From positions 6,510,001 through 6,574,000 of the forward strand of contig NZ_JAMZDZ010000001.1 of NCBI RefSeq assembly GCF_024172085.1: DNA of 64,000 bases. The letters run 5' to 3'. Below the pieces are notes generated by a model. It was not told the DNA's origin. It searched no databases and saw only the letters and a program-made list of their open reading frames with translations. Positions 55,891 through 64,000 of this stretch are shown in pieces. Source of the DNA: Hamadaea flava (GTDB lineage: Bacteria > Actinomycetota > Actinomycetes > Mycobacteriales > Micromonosporaceae). Position numbers and translations under genes: made by a program. Each line of letters opens with the position of its first letter. Position 1 is the first letter of the stretch.

Positions 55891-57744
55891 ATGAGGTACG
55901 CACGCCGCGCGGCCGCCCTGGTCGGCGCGCTGGTGCTCCTGGCCACCGGGTTAGCGGCTCCGGCCGGCGCCCAGGATCAGAGCACACCCTTCTTCGACGA
56001 GCAGGTCGTCTATCCGCAGAAGAGCATGGGCTACTTCTGCTTCCGCATTCCCGCCCTGGTCCGGGCGGCCAACGGTGACGTCCTCGCGTTCGCCGAGGGT
56101 CGCGTCAAGGACTGCGGCGACGACGAGGACATCGACATCGTGTTGCGGCGGTCCACCGACAACGGGCAGACCTGGGGTCCGCTGCAGGTGGTGTCCGAGG
56201 GCAACGGCAGCACCCACGGCAACCCGGTCCCGATCGTGGACCAGAACACGGGCCGCGTCGTGCTCGTGAGTACGCACAACGGACCGGCCCCCTGCGCGAA
56301 CGGTTGCCTGCGCCTGCCCTTCGTGCAGGTCAGCGACGACAACGGGGCCACCTGGTCGGGCGCCCGGGAGATGACCGAGGGCACGAAGCCGGAATGGAAC
56401 TTCTGGTACGCCACCGGCCCGATGCACGGCATCCAGCTGACCCACGGCCCGCACGCGGGACGGCTGATCGTCGGCGCCAACCACGAGAGCTACGACGGGG
56501 TCGGCGACCACCTCTACGGCACGCACCTGCTCTACAGCGACGACAGCGGCGTGACCTGGCACATCGGGGCGACCAGCGCGTTCACCGACGGCACGATCAT
56601 CGCCCAGGAGGTGACCGTCGCCGAACTGCCGGACGGCCGGATCTACGCGCTCGCCCGGGAACGCGGCACCGACCCCGGCCACCGCGCGGTGGCGTACAGC
56701 AGTGACGGGGGCGAGACCTTCGACCGCCCCTTCTCGACGATCGGGCTGTCGATGCCCGACGTGCAGGGCTCGGTCCTGCTCTCCGGCGATCGTCTGCTGC
56801 TGTCCGCGCCGGCCCATCCGGTCGCTCGCGAGGTCATGTCGGTACGCGCCTCGGACGACGGCGGGCGTACCTATCAGCCCTGGCAGGAAGGCAAGGTCTT
56901 CTGGTGGGGGCCGTCGGCGTACTCGGACCTGGTCGCGCTGGCCGGCGACCTGACCGGTCTCGCTTATGAGGCCGGAGCCGGGACCCCCTACGAATCCATC
57001 CGGTGGGCTCGGTTCAACGACGCGTACCTGGCGACGCCGAACGGGACACCGCCGGGGATTCCCGGGCCGCCGGCTCCCGGCCCGACGACGCCGGACGCGT
57101 CGCACTCGGCGAACGTCGCCTACGTCCGTGGCGGCGCGGCGACGGTGGCTGACGGCCGCTTCGGCGGCGGGCTCGCCCTGGACGGCGTGGACGACCGGAT
57201 CGAGGTTCCGTTCGACGAGTCGATCGACCTCGGCGGGGACGACTTCACGCTGATGACCTGGTTCCGGTACAGCGACACCGCCGGCAACCACTCGCTGCTG
57301 TGGGCGTACCGGACGGGGAGCGGCACGACTCCGCAGATCTGGCTGCGGGCCGAACCGGGCTCCAACCGGATCCGGGCGCTCATCATGGTCGACCGCTTCA
57401 ACGTCACCGTGCAGTCGGTCGGGGCATACAACGACGGGGCCTGGCACCACGTCGTGCTCCAGCGGGTGAACGGCCGGTTCGTGCTGGGGATCGACGGGAC
57501 GACGGTCGCCTCGGCCGCCGTGCCGCCCGGCTCGGTGACCGACGGCAAGGAGTTCGGCGTCGTCGGCCTCCACGTCGGACAGCGGGTCGACGGGGCCGAC
57601 CGGTTCCGCGGCACCCTCGACGAGGTACGCGTCTACCAGCGCGCCCTGTCGGCCACGGAACTCGACCTCATCCGTACGCGCAACCTGCCGATCGGCGGCC
57701 GACTGGGACTGCGCCTGACCCTCGACTGCGTCACTTCCGCCTGA
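55891..57744 (+). CDS. Secreted GH33 exo-sialidase with C-terminal LamG/concanavalin-like domain (copy 2)
   Basis: A 617-residue protein with a signal peptide (LVGALVLLATGLAAPAGAQD). The catalytic propeller (about 35-385) has CFRIPALVRAANGDVLAFAE near residue 50 and Asp-boxes STDNGQTW, SDDNGATW, SDDSGVTW, SSDGGETF and ASDDGGRTY. A Pro-rich linker leads to a LamG-like domain (about 410-610; GGLALDGVDDRIEVPFDESI, DEVRVYQRALSATELDLIRT) that probably binds glycans. It is paired divergently with sialidase 1 and shares its operators. Confidence 0.94.
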   Translation: MRYARRAAALVGALVLLATGLAAPAGAQDQSTPFFDEQVVYPQKSMGYFCFRIPALVRAANGDVLAFAEGRVKDCGDDEDIDIVLRRSTDNGQTWGPLQVVSEGNGSTHGNPVPIVDQNTGRVVLVSTHNGPAPCANGCLRLPFVQVSDDNGATWSGAREMTEGTKPEWNFWYATGPMHGIQLTHGPHAGRLIVGANHESYDGVGDHLYGTHLLYSDDSGVTWHIGATSAFTDGTIIAQEVTVAELPDGRIYALARERGTDPGHRAVAYSSDGGETFDRPFSTIGLSMPDVQGSVLLSGDRLLLSAPAHPVAREVMSVRASDDGGRTYQPWQEGKVFWWGPSAYSDLVALAGDLTGLAYEAGAGTPYESIRWARFNDAYLATPNGTPPGIPGPPAPGPTTPDASHSANVAYVRGGAATVADGRFGGGLALDGVDDRIEVPFDESIDLGGDDFTLMTWFRYSDTAGNHSLLWAYRTGSGTTPQIWLRAEPGSNRIRALIMVDRFNVTVQSVGAYNDGAWHHVVLQRVNGRFVLGIDGTTVASAAVPPGSVTDGKEFGVVGLHVGQRVDGADRFRGTLDEVRVYQRALSATELDLIRTRNLPIGGRLGLRLTLDCVTSA

Positions 57745-57761
57745 CAACCCCTGAATGAGCA

Positions 57762-57820
57762 GCAGATCAGGGATATGCGTGCTTCCGAGCGCCTCGGAAG
57801 GCTGCATATCCCTGATCTGC
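57762..57820. terminator. Two-part long hairpin between convergent genes
   Basis: A 17-bp perfect stem GCAGATCAGGGATATGC (57762-57778) with its complement at 57804-57820, and an inner 8-bp stem CTTCCGAG/CTCGGAAG. It lies between the sialidase 2 and GntR 2 stops. Member of the GATCAGGG family. Confidence 0.85.
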
Positions 57821-57832
57821 ACCCCAAAGGGG

Positions 57833-58507
57833 TTAGGGGGTGGATTCGGCGCGGGCGATGCGCGCCTTCACTCCCCGGAAGTGCTGGCGCATCGCGTCGG
57901 ACGCGGCGACCGGGTCCTGGGCGCGCAGCGCGTCGACGATGCGGCGGTGGTTGGCGACGATGTCCTCCATCACCGAGTCGGGCGCGCCGAGGATCGGCTC
58001 GACCTGGTGGTAGACCTGCCAGAACAGGTCGATGAGCTGGAGCACCAGTTCGTTGCCGCTGCTCTCGTAGAGCAGGGCGTGGAAGGCCCGGTCGGCCTCC
58101 AGGTCGGTCTGCATCGCGGTGACCAGGGCGTCCAATGCGGACAGCCGGGACGCGTTGGTGGAGCCGGCGACCCGGGCGATCAGGCCGGTCTCCAGGATCT
58201 CGCGGATCTCGACGAGATCGTGCAGCGCCTTGACCGCGCCCTGGGAGCCGGATCGGATCCGGAACTCCAGCGACGGGCTCAGGACGTCGAGGGAGGCCTT
58301 GCCGACGAACGTGCCGAAGCCGTGCCGGATCTCGACGATCCCGAGCGCCTGAAGGGCCCGGACCGCTTCGCGTACGCTGTTGCGGCTGGCCCCGAGCAGG
58401 TCCATGAGCTGCGGTTCGGTCGGCATCGCCTCGCCCGGCACGAGGCCGCGGTCGTGGATCAACGCCACGATCCGGTCCTGAACGGTTTCCCCGCTGCGCC
58501 TGGCCAT
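57833..58507 (-). CDS. GntR family regulator, FCD subfamily, copy 2
   Basis: A 224-residue regulator: ETVQDRIVALIHDRGLVPGE, MPTEPQLMDLLGASRNSVRE and AVRALQALGIVEIRHGFGTF, followed by an FCD domain (DLVEIREILETGLIARVAGS, DRAFHALLYESSGNELVLQL, MRQHFRGVKARI). It is clearly related to copy 1 at 53669 (same RNSVREA recognition helix and IRHGFG wing), so the two may bind the same operator. It is divergent from the GH42 gene with an imperfect dyad before its own start. Confidence 0.92.
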   Translation of the reverse strand: MARRSGETVQDRIVALIHDRGLVPGEAMPTEPQLMDLLGASRNSVREAVRALQALGIVEIRHGFGTFVGKASLDVLSPSLEFRIRSGSQGAVKALHDLVEIREILETGLIARVAGSTNASRLSALDALVTAMQTDLEADRAFHALLYESSGNELVLQLIDLFWQVYHQVEPILGAPDSVMEDIVANHRRIVDALRAQDPVAASDAMRQHFRGVKARIARAESTP

Positions 58508-58517
58508 CTGAATCCTC

Positions 58518-58537
58518 CCGACATCCCACCTTGTCGG
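58518..58537. promoter_or_regulatory. Imperfect operator before GntR 2
   Basis: CCGACA-N8-TGTCGG with an internal ACATCCCA, 11 bp before the GntR 2 start. It resembles the locus operator but has altered spacing. Confidence 0.45.
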
Positions 58538-58606
58538 TACAGCAATTTACACCGCGTACGCGCTTGACGGCGGGCCGTGGTTTACCTAGTTTCGACACGT
58601 GAGGCA

Positions 58607-58621
58607 GGACATCCCATGTCC
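58607..58621. promoter_or_regulatory. Perfect GntR-type operator before the GH42 gene
   Basis: GGACAT-CCC-ATGTCC, 27 bp before the beta-galactosidase start. It is the same palindrome as at the sialidases. Confidence 0.75.
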
Positions 58622-58647
58622 TACGACCGCTACTTCGTTGAGGAATC

Positions 58648-60618
58648 ATGAACCGAATCCATTACGGCGGCGACTACAACCCCGAGCAATGGTCGCCAGA
58701 GGTCTGGACCGAGGACATGAAGCTGATGACCGAGGCCGGGGTCTCCCTCGTCTCCGTCGGCATCTTCTCCTGGGCCACCGTCGAACCCGCCCCTGGCGCG
58801 TACGACTTCGGGTGGTTCGACCAGGTCATGGACAACCTGGCCCAGTACGGGGTCGGGGCGAGCCTGGCCACCATGACGGCTTCGCCGCCGCCGTGGCTGT
58901 CGGTGAAGCACCCGGAGATCCTTCCCGAGCGCGCCGACGGCACCCGGCTCTGGCCGGGCTCCCGGCAGCACTACTGCCCGTCCAGCCCGATCTATCGCGA
59001 GTACGCCGGCCGCCTGGTCGAGCAGCTCGCCCAGCGGTACGGCGACCATCCGGCGCTCAAGATCTGGCACATCGGCAACGAGTACGGCTGCCACACCCGG
59101 CAGTGCTTCTGCGACGTCTCGGCCGAGGACTTCCGGCGCTGGCTGCGTGACCGGTACGGCGACATCGACGCGCTCAACGAGAACTGGTCGACTACGTTCT
59201 GGTCGCAGCGCTACTCCGACTGGGCCGAGATCTTCCCGCCGCGGGCGATGCCGACCTTCGGCAACCCGGCGCACAAGCTGGACTTCGCTAGGTTCAGCGA
59301 CGACGCGATCCTCCAGTGCTACCTGGTCGAACGCGACATCATCCGGGCGCACACGCCGGACGTGCCGGTCACCACGAACTTCATCGGCCTGGTGCACAAG
59401 CCGATCGACTCCTACAAGTGGGCCGCCGAGCAGGACGTCGTCAGCCTCGACAGCTACCCCGACCCCTACGACCGGCGGTCGCACGTCGAGGCCGCGTTCG
59501 GCTACGACCTCATCCGCTCGGTCAAGGGCGGGCAGCCGTGGCTGCTCATGGAGCAGGCTCCGAGCGCGGTCAACTGGCGGCCCCGCAACGCACCCAAGGC
59601 CCCCGGCGTCATGCGGCTGTGGAGCTGGCAGGCCATCGCCCAGGGCGCGGACGCGGTGCTCTTCTTCCAGTGGCGCCAGGCCGTCGGCGGCGCCGAGAAA
59701 TTCCACTCGGCGATGGTCCCGCACGGTGGGGCGGACACCCGGACTCACCGGGAGGTCCAGGCCCTGGGCCGGGAACTCGCCGCGGCGTCCGAGATCGCGG
59801 ACTCACGGGTACGCGCGGAGGCCGCGATCCTCCACGACTGGGACAACTGGCGCGCGGTCGAAGGAGACGCCCATCCCGGCGTCGTCGAGTTGCTCCCGGC
59901 ACATCGGGCGCATTTCGACCCCCTCTTCGACGCGCACGTGACCGTCGACGTCGTGCATCCGGCGACGGATCTTTCGGCGTACAAGCTGGTCGTCGTCCCG
60001 AATCTGTATCTCCTGAGTCAGGTGACGGCCGCGGCGCTGACCCGCTATGTCGCGGCCGGCGGGACCCTCGTGGTCTCGTTCTTCACGGGGATCGTGGACG
60101 AGCAGGAGCGCGCCTACCTGGGCGGATATCCCGCGCCGCTGCGTGAGGTGCTGGGCCTGAAGATCGACGAGTTCTGGCCGTTGCCGGTCGGCGGCTCGAT
60201 CGGCGTGGACGGCGGCAGCGGCACGATCTGGTCGGAGTGGATCGAGACCGAGGGCGCCGAGACCGTCGCGACGTTCACCGAGGGTGAGCTGGCCGGTCGG
60301 CCGGCGATCACGCGGCACCAGTACGGCGACGGCGTCGCCTGGTACCTCGGGACGCGGCCGAACCCGGCGCTGATGCGGACCCTGCTCGACCGGGTACGCG
60401 CCGAAGCCGGGGTCGAACCGGTCCTGCCGGGGCTGCCTGACGACGTGCAGGCGATCGTCCGGCACGGTGCGGAGGCCGATTACCTGTTCCTCCTCAACCA
60501 TTCCGCGTCGGACGTGACCGTGACGTTGCCAGCACCGGCGGTCGACCTGCTCGGCTCGGACGCCTCGGTGACGTCGGTCTCGCTGACGGCTCACGGCGTC
60601 GCGGTGCTCCGGCACTGA
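58648..60618 (+). CDS. GH42 beta-galactosidase
   Basis: A 656-residue enzyme of the GH42 three-domain type. The barrel (about 1-390) has IHYGGDYNPEQWSPEVWTED, the acid/base Glu in IWHIGNEYGCH near residue 143 and the nucleophile Glu in PWLLMEQAPSAVNW near residue 300. The cysteine cluster CHTRQCFC is of the zinc-site type seen in some GH42. The trimerisation domain and a C-terminal beta domain follow. There is no signal peptide, so it acts inside the cell. It would remove galactose exposed after desialylation. The operator at 58607 puts it in the same regulon. Confidence 0.95.
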   Translation: MNRIHYGGDYNPEQWSPEVWTEDMKLMTEAGVSLVSVGIFSWATVEPAPGAYDFGWFDQVMDNLAQYGVGASLATMTASPPPWLSVKHPEILPERADGTRLWPGSRQHYCPSSPIYREYAGRLVEQLAQRYGDHPALKIWHIGNEYGCHTRQCFCDVSAEDFRRWLRDRYGDIDALNENWSTTFWSQRYSDWAEIFPPRAMPTFGNPAHKLDFARFSDDAILQCYLVERDIIRAHTPDVPVTTNFIGLVHKPIDSYKWAAEQDVVSLDSYPDPYDRRSHVEAAFGYDLIRSVKGGQPWLLMEQAPSAVNWRPRNAPKAPGVMRLWSWQAIAQGADAVLFFQWRQAVGGAEKFHSAMVPHGGADTRTHREVQALGRELAAASEIADSRVRAEAAILHDWDNWRAVEGDAHPGVVELLPAHRAHFDPLFDAHVTVDVVHPATDLSAYKLVVVPNLYLLSQVTAAALTRYVAAGGTLVVSFFTGIVDEQERAYLGGYPAPLREVLGLKIDEFWPLPVGGSIGVDGGSGTIWSEWIETEGAETVATFTEGELAGRPAITRHQYGDGVAWYLGTRPNPALMRTLLDRVRAEAGVEPVLPGLPDDVQAIVRHGAEADYLFLLNHSASDVTVTLPAPAVDLLGSDASVTSVSLTAHGVAVLRH

Positions 60619-60620
60619 GA

Positions 60621-60716
60621 TCGCTTATCGCGCTGGATCACGGTTCGCTTATCGCGCTGGATCACGGTTCGCTTATCGCGCTGGATCGCGGTTCGCTTAT
60701 CGCGTTGGATCACGGT
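60621..60716. repeat. 24-bp tandem repeat (4 copies)
   Basis: Four units, each TCGCTTATCGCGCTGGATCA followed by CGGT with one or two substitutions. Each unit contains the outer arm GGATCACGG of the hairpin that follows, as if the left arm had been multiplied. Confidence 0.92.
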
Positions 60717-60754
60717 TCCGGGTCGAATCTTGCACCATGATTCGACCCGGAACC
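60714..60754. terminator. Long hairpin after the GH42 gene
   Basis: A 16-bp perfect stem, GGTTCCGGGTCGAATC (60714-60729) with its complement at 60739-60754, loop 9 nt. It extends outward by GATCA/TGATC after one C-C mismatch. It lies between convergent genes. Confidence 0.8.
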
Positions 60755-60868
60755 CTGATCTGGTGAGGAAAGAACCCTGGTCGGGTGAGGAAAAAGAAGC
60801 CAGAAAAGGGCTCGCCCGCGTGGCCACGGGGGAAGCCATGCGGGCGAGCTACGCCGGAGACGTTACAC

Positions 60869-61813
60869 CTATGCCGCGCTCTGCGCCACGCCTGGGAACG
60901 CAGATACCGTTTCCAATTCTCGCGTTGTGAGATCAACGGCGAACATCCCACGTTCGTCGGGCGTATGGCAGATGACCTGGCCCCGGGGATTCAGGCGATC
61001 ATCGGCCGCAAAGCGTTCGGAAAGCTCGCTTTCAGCCGCTTCCGAGCCGGCGTCCGCGGCGATCAAGAGTGCGGCGATCTCGTCGGCCAGCGCCACTCGC
61101 GGATCCTCAGTGGACATCTCGTCCGCGAAGTCCCCACTCATCGCGCCGAACGCGTCCCACAGCAGGATCTCCTCACGCTGCCGGTGGGCCAGTTCGATAA
61201 GCACGTAGTCGAAGATGAACCAGGGACCGCCGACCGGCTGATCGGGCCCGATCCCGTAGTTCCACGGGTCGGCCTCGCCCTTCCGGAACGCCGTCCAGAC
61301 CTCGGCCGCCGTGACGAACGGGGCGCCCGTGGCGGGTCGCGGCATGTCCTGAACGTCGAAGGGCCAGGTCGGCCCGGGGTCGAGCTGGCTGTCGGCCCAG
61401 ACCCAGCGGTCGCCGTTCCAGTACTCCACGACGACGTGGTCATGGTGGTAGTTCTCGCGGAAGTAGTTCGCGAACCCGATCCGGCTGCGCGCCGGGATGC
61501 CGTGCTGCCGCAGGCCCGCCACGGTGAGCAGGGTGTAGTCGCGGCAGCAGCCGAGCACCCGATCGGTGACCTCGCGCGGCTCGGCGAGGGCGTACGGGTG
61601 ACGCTCCTGGTCGGTCGCCAGAATCCGTTCGACCCAGCGATTGTTGATCTCCAGGAAGTGCTCGTCGGGCAGCGTCTCACCGGAGTGTCGATAGTGGATG
61701 ACGGTGTTCCGGACGGCGGCGGTGAGCCCCGGGATGTCCGACGGCAGCGCGTCGAGCAGCGCGCCGAAGGGGCCGGGATCGGTGTACGCCGAATGGCGCG
61801 CGTACTCGTTCAT
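60869..61813 (-). CDS. Transglutaminase-like (cysteine protease fold) protein
   Basis: A 314-residue soluble protein. The catalytic Cys-His-Asp triad is visible in GCCRDYTLLTVAGLRQHGIP (Cys), YHHDHVVVEYWNGDRW (His) and VWADSQLD (Asp). Proteins of this type act as peptidases or amidases on peptides; the substrate is unknown. The start ATG at 61813 overlaps the stop of the MerR gene (ATGA), so the two are co-expressed and the enzyme may be under MerR control. Confidence 0.85.
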   Translation of the reverse strand: MNEYARHSAYTDPGPFGALLDALPSDIPGLTAAVRNTVIHYRHSGETLPDEHFLEINNRWVERILATDQERHPYALAEPREVTDRVLGCCRDYTLLTVAGLRQHGIPARSRIGFANYFRENYHHDHVVVEYWNGDRWVWADSQLDPGPTWPFDVQDMPRPATGAPFVTAAEVWTAFRKGEADPWNYGIGPDQPVGGPWFIFDYVLIELAHRQREEILLWDAFGAMSGDFADEMSTEDPRVALADEIAALLIAADAGSEAAESELSERFAADDRLNPRGQVICHTPDERGMFAVDLTTRELETVSAFPGVAQSAA

Positions 61814-62682
61814 GGGCGGATCCTCTCGATGGGCTGGGCGACGTACGCGAACGGGTCGTCGTCGCCGACGGAGTCCAGGCAGGTGAAGTAGACCTCGCGG
61901 GGTGGCCCGAACGGGCTCAGCTCGGTGTCGCGGACGAACCGCGTGACAGCGTCGTAGGCGTGCAGAATCCGGGGATACAGGCATTCGCGCTTCGTGACGG
62001 TGGCGTACGCCTGAATCTGGGCGGGCTCGACGCGAATGGTGATGTTCGCCGTCGGCTCGGCCGGCCCGGTGAACGGGATGCACACCTCGACCGGCGCCTC
62101 GCTATCCGGGGACACCGTGCCGTGGTAGATCCACCACTCCTCCCGGCCGAAGCCGAGCTGCTCGGTCTCGGTGCCGCTCGCCGTCAGGTGCCCGCGGATC
62201 TCGGCGGCGGCGGCACACATGGTGTCGACGAGGGCCGCCTGATCGACCTCGCGCCGAATCGCGGCGACCTTCGTCTCCGGGACCGACCGCGTCGCCACCC
62301 AGTACTCGGGTCGTTGCGGATCGGTGCTCAACCACTCCGACCGCAGATACTCGACCAGCTCCCGGCGTACGCGGTGCTGGTCCTCTTGGCTGTTCCACCA
62401 GCGCAGCACCCGGCGTTCGAGTCCGTCACGGGCGCCCTCGGCGACGCCGTCGAGCACCTCGGCGACGGTCGCCAACGGCATGTCGAGCCGTCGGAGCAGC
62501 GAGATCAGCTTCGCCCGGTCGAGCTGCTCCGGCGCGTACAGCCGATAGCCGTTGGCCGGGTCGACCTCGGCCGGCGGCAACAGGCCGGACAGGTCGTACA
62601 GGCGCAGCGCCTTGTGGGAGAGGCCGGTGCGGCGCCCGAACTCGCTGATCGTGAGGGCCGCACGGCGGGTGTCGCGGTGCAT
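61810..62682 (-). CDS. MerR family regulator with C-terminal effector-binding domain
   Basis: A 290-residue regulator. The winged helix is LTISEFGRRTGLSHKALRLY, then DLSGLLPPAEVDPANGYRLY, followed by a coiled coil and a GyrI/BmrR-like ligand domain (about 135-290) with strands such as EEWWIYHGTVSPDSEAPVEV. It is likely to sense a bulky organic ligand. The start is taken at 62682; 62697 is possible. Its partner gene is the transglutaminase-like enzyme; the MFS gene at 62765 is divergent. Confidence 0.9.
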   Translation of the reverse strand: MHRDTRRAALTISEFGRRTGLSHKALRLYDLSGLLPPAEVDPANGYRLYAPEQLDRAKLISLLRRLDMPLATVAEVLDGVAEGARDGLERRVLRWWNSQEDQHRVRRELVEYLRSEWLSTDPQRPEYWVATRSVPETKVAAIRREVDQAALVDTMCAAAAEIRGHLTASGTETEQLGFGREEWWIYHGTVSPDSEAPVEVCIPFTGPAEPTANITIRVEPAQIQAYATVTKRECLYPRILHAYDAVTRFVRDTELSPFGPPREVYFTCLDSVGDDDPFAYVAQPIERIRP

Positions 62683-62764
62683 GCGCCAAGTCTGCACCCG
62701 GCCCTTGGGGCAGGGTGAAGCCCCGAGTTGACCTCAACTTCGGTCGAGGGTCCATGATCGGGCG

Positions 62765-63988
62765 GTGACGACCCTCGCCGAAGCCCCGACCAGCGTCTAC
62801 CGCCGCGTTCTGGCCCGCCGCAGCCTGCGCCGCGTGCTGCCCGGCCTGGCGGTGTCCGCCCTCGGCGACGGGATGAGCATGGTGGCGGTCGCGTGGCTCG
62901 CCCTCCAGCTTGCGCCGCCCGCCCAGGCGGGCGTCTGGACCGGTCTCGCGGTCGCGGCCTACTCGCTGCCCGCGTCGGTCGGCGCCGTCGTCTTCAGCCG
63001 ACTTGTACGCCGAATGAACGGAGCGGCACTGGTGGCGGTGGACGCCGCGGTCCGCGCCGTAGTGCTGGGCACGATCGCGGCGCTGGCGTTGGCCGGAGCG
63101 TTGAGCGCGCTGGGCTTCGTCGGTCTGCTCGCCGTCTCGTCGCTGTTGCACGCCTGGGGCAACGCCGGGGCGTATACGTTGGTGGCAGAGGTGCTGCCGG
63201 CTGAGGAGCAGATCGCCGGCAACGCTCTGATCTCGACGTTCACCCAGGCCGCGCTCGTCGCCGGACCGGCGCTGGCCGGCTTCCTCACCGCCGCCACCGG
63301 GCCGGCCTGGGTCATCCTCGCCGACGCCGGTTCGTTCCTCGTGCTCGCCCTGACGGCGCTGCCCCAAGCCGGCCGGTCGACGGCGGTGCGCTCGGGTGGT
63401 GGCGGCATCGCGTGGGGCGAACTGCTGCGGCGGCCGCAGTTGCTCGGACTGGTCGCGGTGACCTGCGTCCTCTACTTCCTCTACGGTCCGGTCGAGGTCG
63501 CCCTGCCCGTGTTCGTGGCCCGGGAGCTGGACGCGTCGCCCGGGGTGCTGGGCGCGTACTGGGCCGTGTTCAGCGTGGGCGCGGTCGTCGGCGGCCTGTC
63601 GGCCGGCCTCCTCCAGCGATGGTCACTGTGGACGGTCGTGGTCGGCGTCGTCATCGGCTGGGGCTTGGCGCTGCTGCCGATCGGCCTCGCCGCCGGCATC
63701 TGGCCCGGCCTCGTCGGGTTCGCCGTGGGCGGGGTGATCTACGGGCCGTTCAACGCCATCTGCACCGCGTTGTTCCAGCGCACTTCGCCGCCGGAGCTGC
63801 TGAGCGGCGTACTGGCGGCGCGGACGGCGTTGACCATTCCGTCGGTCGCCGCCGGAACGCTGCTCGGCGGACCGGTCGTGAGCGAGATCGGGGGCCAGCG
63901 GACGCTGTTGCTGTCCGGCGTGCTCACCGTGGTGCTCGGTGTCGCCGTCGCCGTGGTCGTCCGCCGGCCCCCGCGTGGGGACGGGTGA
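62765..63988 (+). CDS. MFS transporter (12 TM)
   Basis: A 407-residue membrane protein with about 12 hydrophobic segments: VLPGLAVSALGDGMSMVAVA, VAAYSLPASVGAVVFSRLVR, ISTFTQAALVAGPALAGFLT. The VVFSRLVRRMNGAALVAVDA loop replaces the canonical MFS motif A. It resembles actinobacterial exporters of the enterobactin-exporter (EntS)-like group. It is divergent from the MerR gene with an 82-bp gap, so MerR may control it as well. The complete gene ends 12 bp before the window edge. Confidence 0.9.
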   Translation: MTTLAEAPTSVYRRVLARRSLRRVLPGLAVSALGDGMSMVAVAWLALQLAPPAQAGVWTGLAVAAYSLPASVGAVVFSRLVRRMNGAALVAVDAAVRAVVLGTIAALALAGALSALGFVGLLAVSSLLHAWGNAGAYTLVAEVLPAEEQIAGNALISTFTQAALVAGPALAGFLTAATGPAWVILADAGSFLVLALTALPQAGRSTAVRSGGGGIAWGELLRRPQLLGLVAVTCVLYFLYGPVEVALPVFVARELDASPGVLGAYWAVFSVGAVVGGLSAGLLQRWSLWTVVVGVVIGWGLALLPIGLAAGIWPGLVGFAVGGVIYGPFNAICTALFQRTSPPELLSGVLAARTALTIPSVAAGTLLGGPVVSEIGGQRTLLLSGVLTVVLGVAVAVVVRRPPRGDG

Positions 63989-64000
63989 AGCTCAGTACGC

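Noticed and set aside
60945-60959. GAACATCCCACGTTC as a further GntR operator
   Set aside because: It lies deep inside the coding sequence of the transglutaminase-like gene and far from a start; it is treated as a chance match.

Overview
The window is high-GC DNA with many GTG starts, dense ATGA/GTGA gene overlaps and families typical of filamentous Actinobacteria: LigD-type end-joining polymerases, an ECF sigma factor with a YCII partner, PadR/TetR/MerR/GntR regulators and secreted glycosidases. The gene style suggests Micromonosporales, but that is inference; no rRNA or tRNA was seen to fix the taxonomy.

Layout. 1-8.8 kb is ordinary chromosome: a partial WYL/DeoR-type regulator, an alpha-toroid protein, a methyltransferase, two acetyltransferases, LigD (phosphoesterase plus polymerase), an SDR/MerR pair, a site-2-protease homologue and a second LigD-type primase-polymerase gene. 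8.85-22.14 kb is a 13.3-kb serine-integrase element inserted inside that second primase gene. The 8-bp core ATTCCGAT occurs at 8850-8857 and 22135-22142, and the displaced 3' end of the primase gene is still readable at 22135-22206. The element's rightward half encodes the integrase, a P-loop ATPase, a tape-measure-like protein, a prohead-protease-like protein with two protease domains, and small proteins. Its leftward half is an operon of six ATGA-coupled small genes plus membrane proteins, embedded in a remarkable array of hairpins and perfect palindromes. No terminase, portal, major capsid or conjugation gene was recognised, so it looks like a phage satellite or a strongly reduced prophage.

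22-46 kb returns to chromosome: a TetR gene, a Sua5/YciO protein, a PadR locus with a secreted hydrolase that has lost its catalytic motif, a GntR/UTRA regulator, trpBA, a cis-prenyltransferase, peptide deformylase, a DHA2-type exporter, an LLM oxidoreductase, a TetR/FAD-monooxygenase pair, a GGDEF-EAL protein, a secreted amidase, a YCII/ECF42-type sigma pair, BrkB, a GH3 glycosidase and an alditol-oxidase-like protein.

46.8-60.6 kb is a coherent glycan locus: a DapA/NanA-family lyase, a complete peptide-type ABC transporter (one permease is fused to an ATPase), two FCD-type GntR regulators, two GH33 sialidases and a GH42 beta-galactosidase. A 15-bp palindrome GGACAT-N3-ATGTCC, or variants of it, lies in front of the transporter, both sialidases and the galactosidase. 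This suggests one regulon that strips sialic acid and then galactose from glycans, imports a product and cleaves it. The window ends with a transglutaminase/MerR pair and an MFS transporter.

Across the chromosomal part, a family of very long intergenic hairpins with related outer arms (containing GATCACGG or GATCAGGG) marks gene 3' ends, sometimes beside 14-24-bp tandem repeats.
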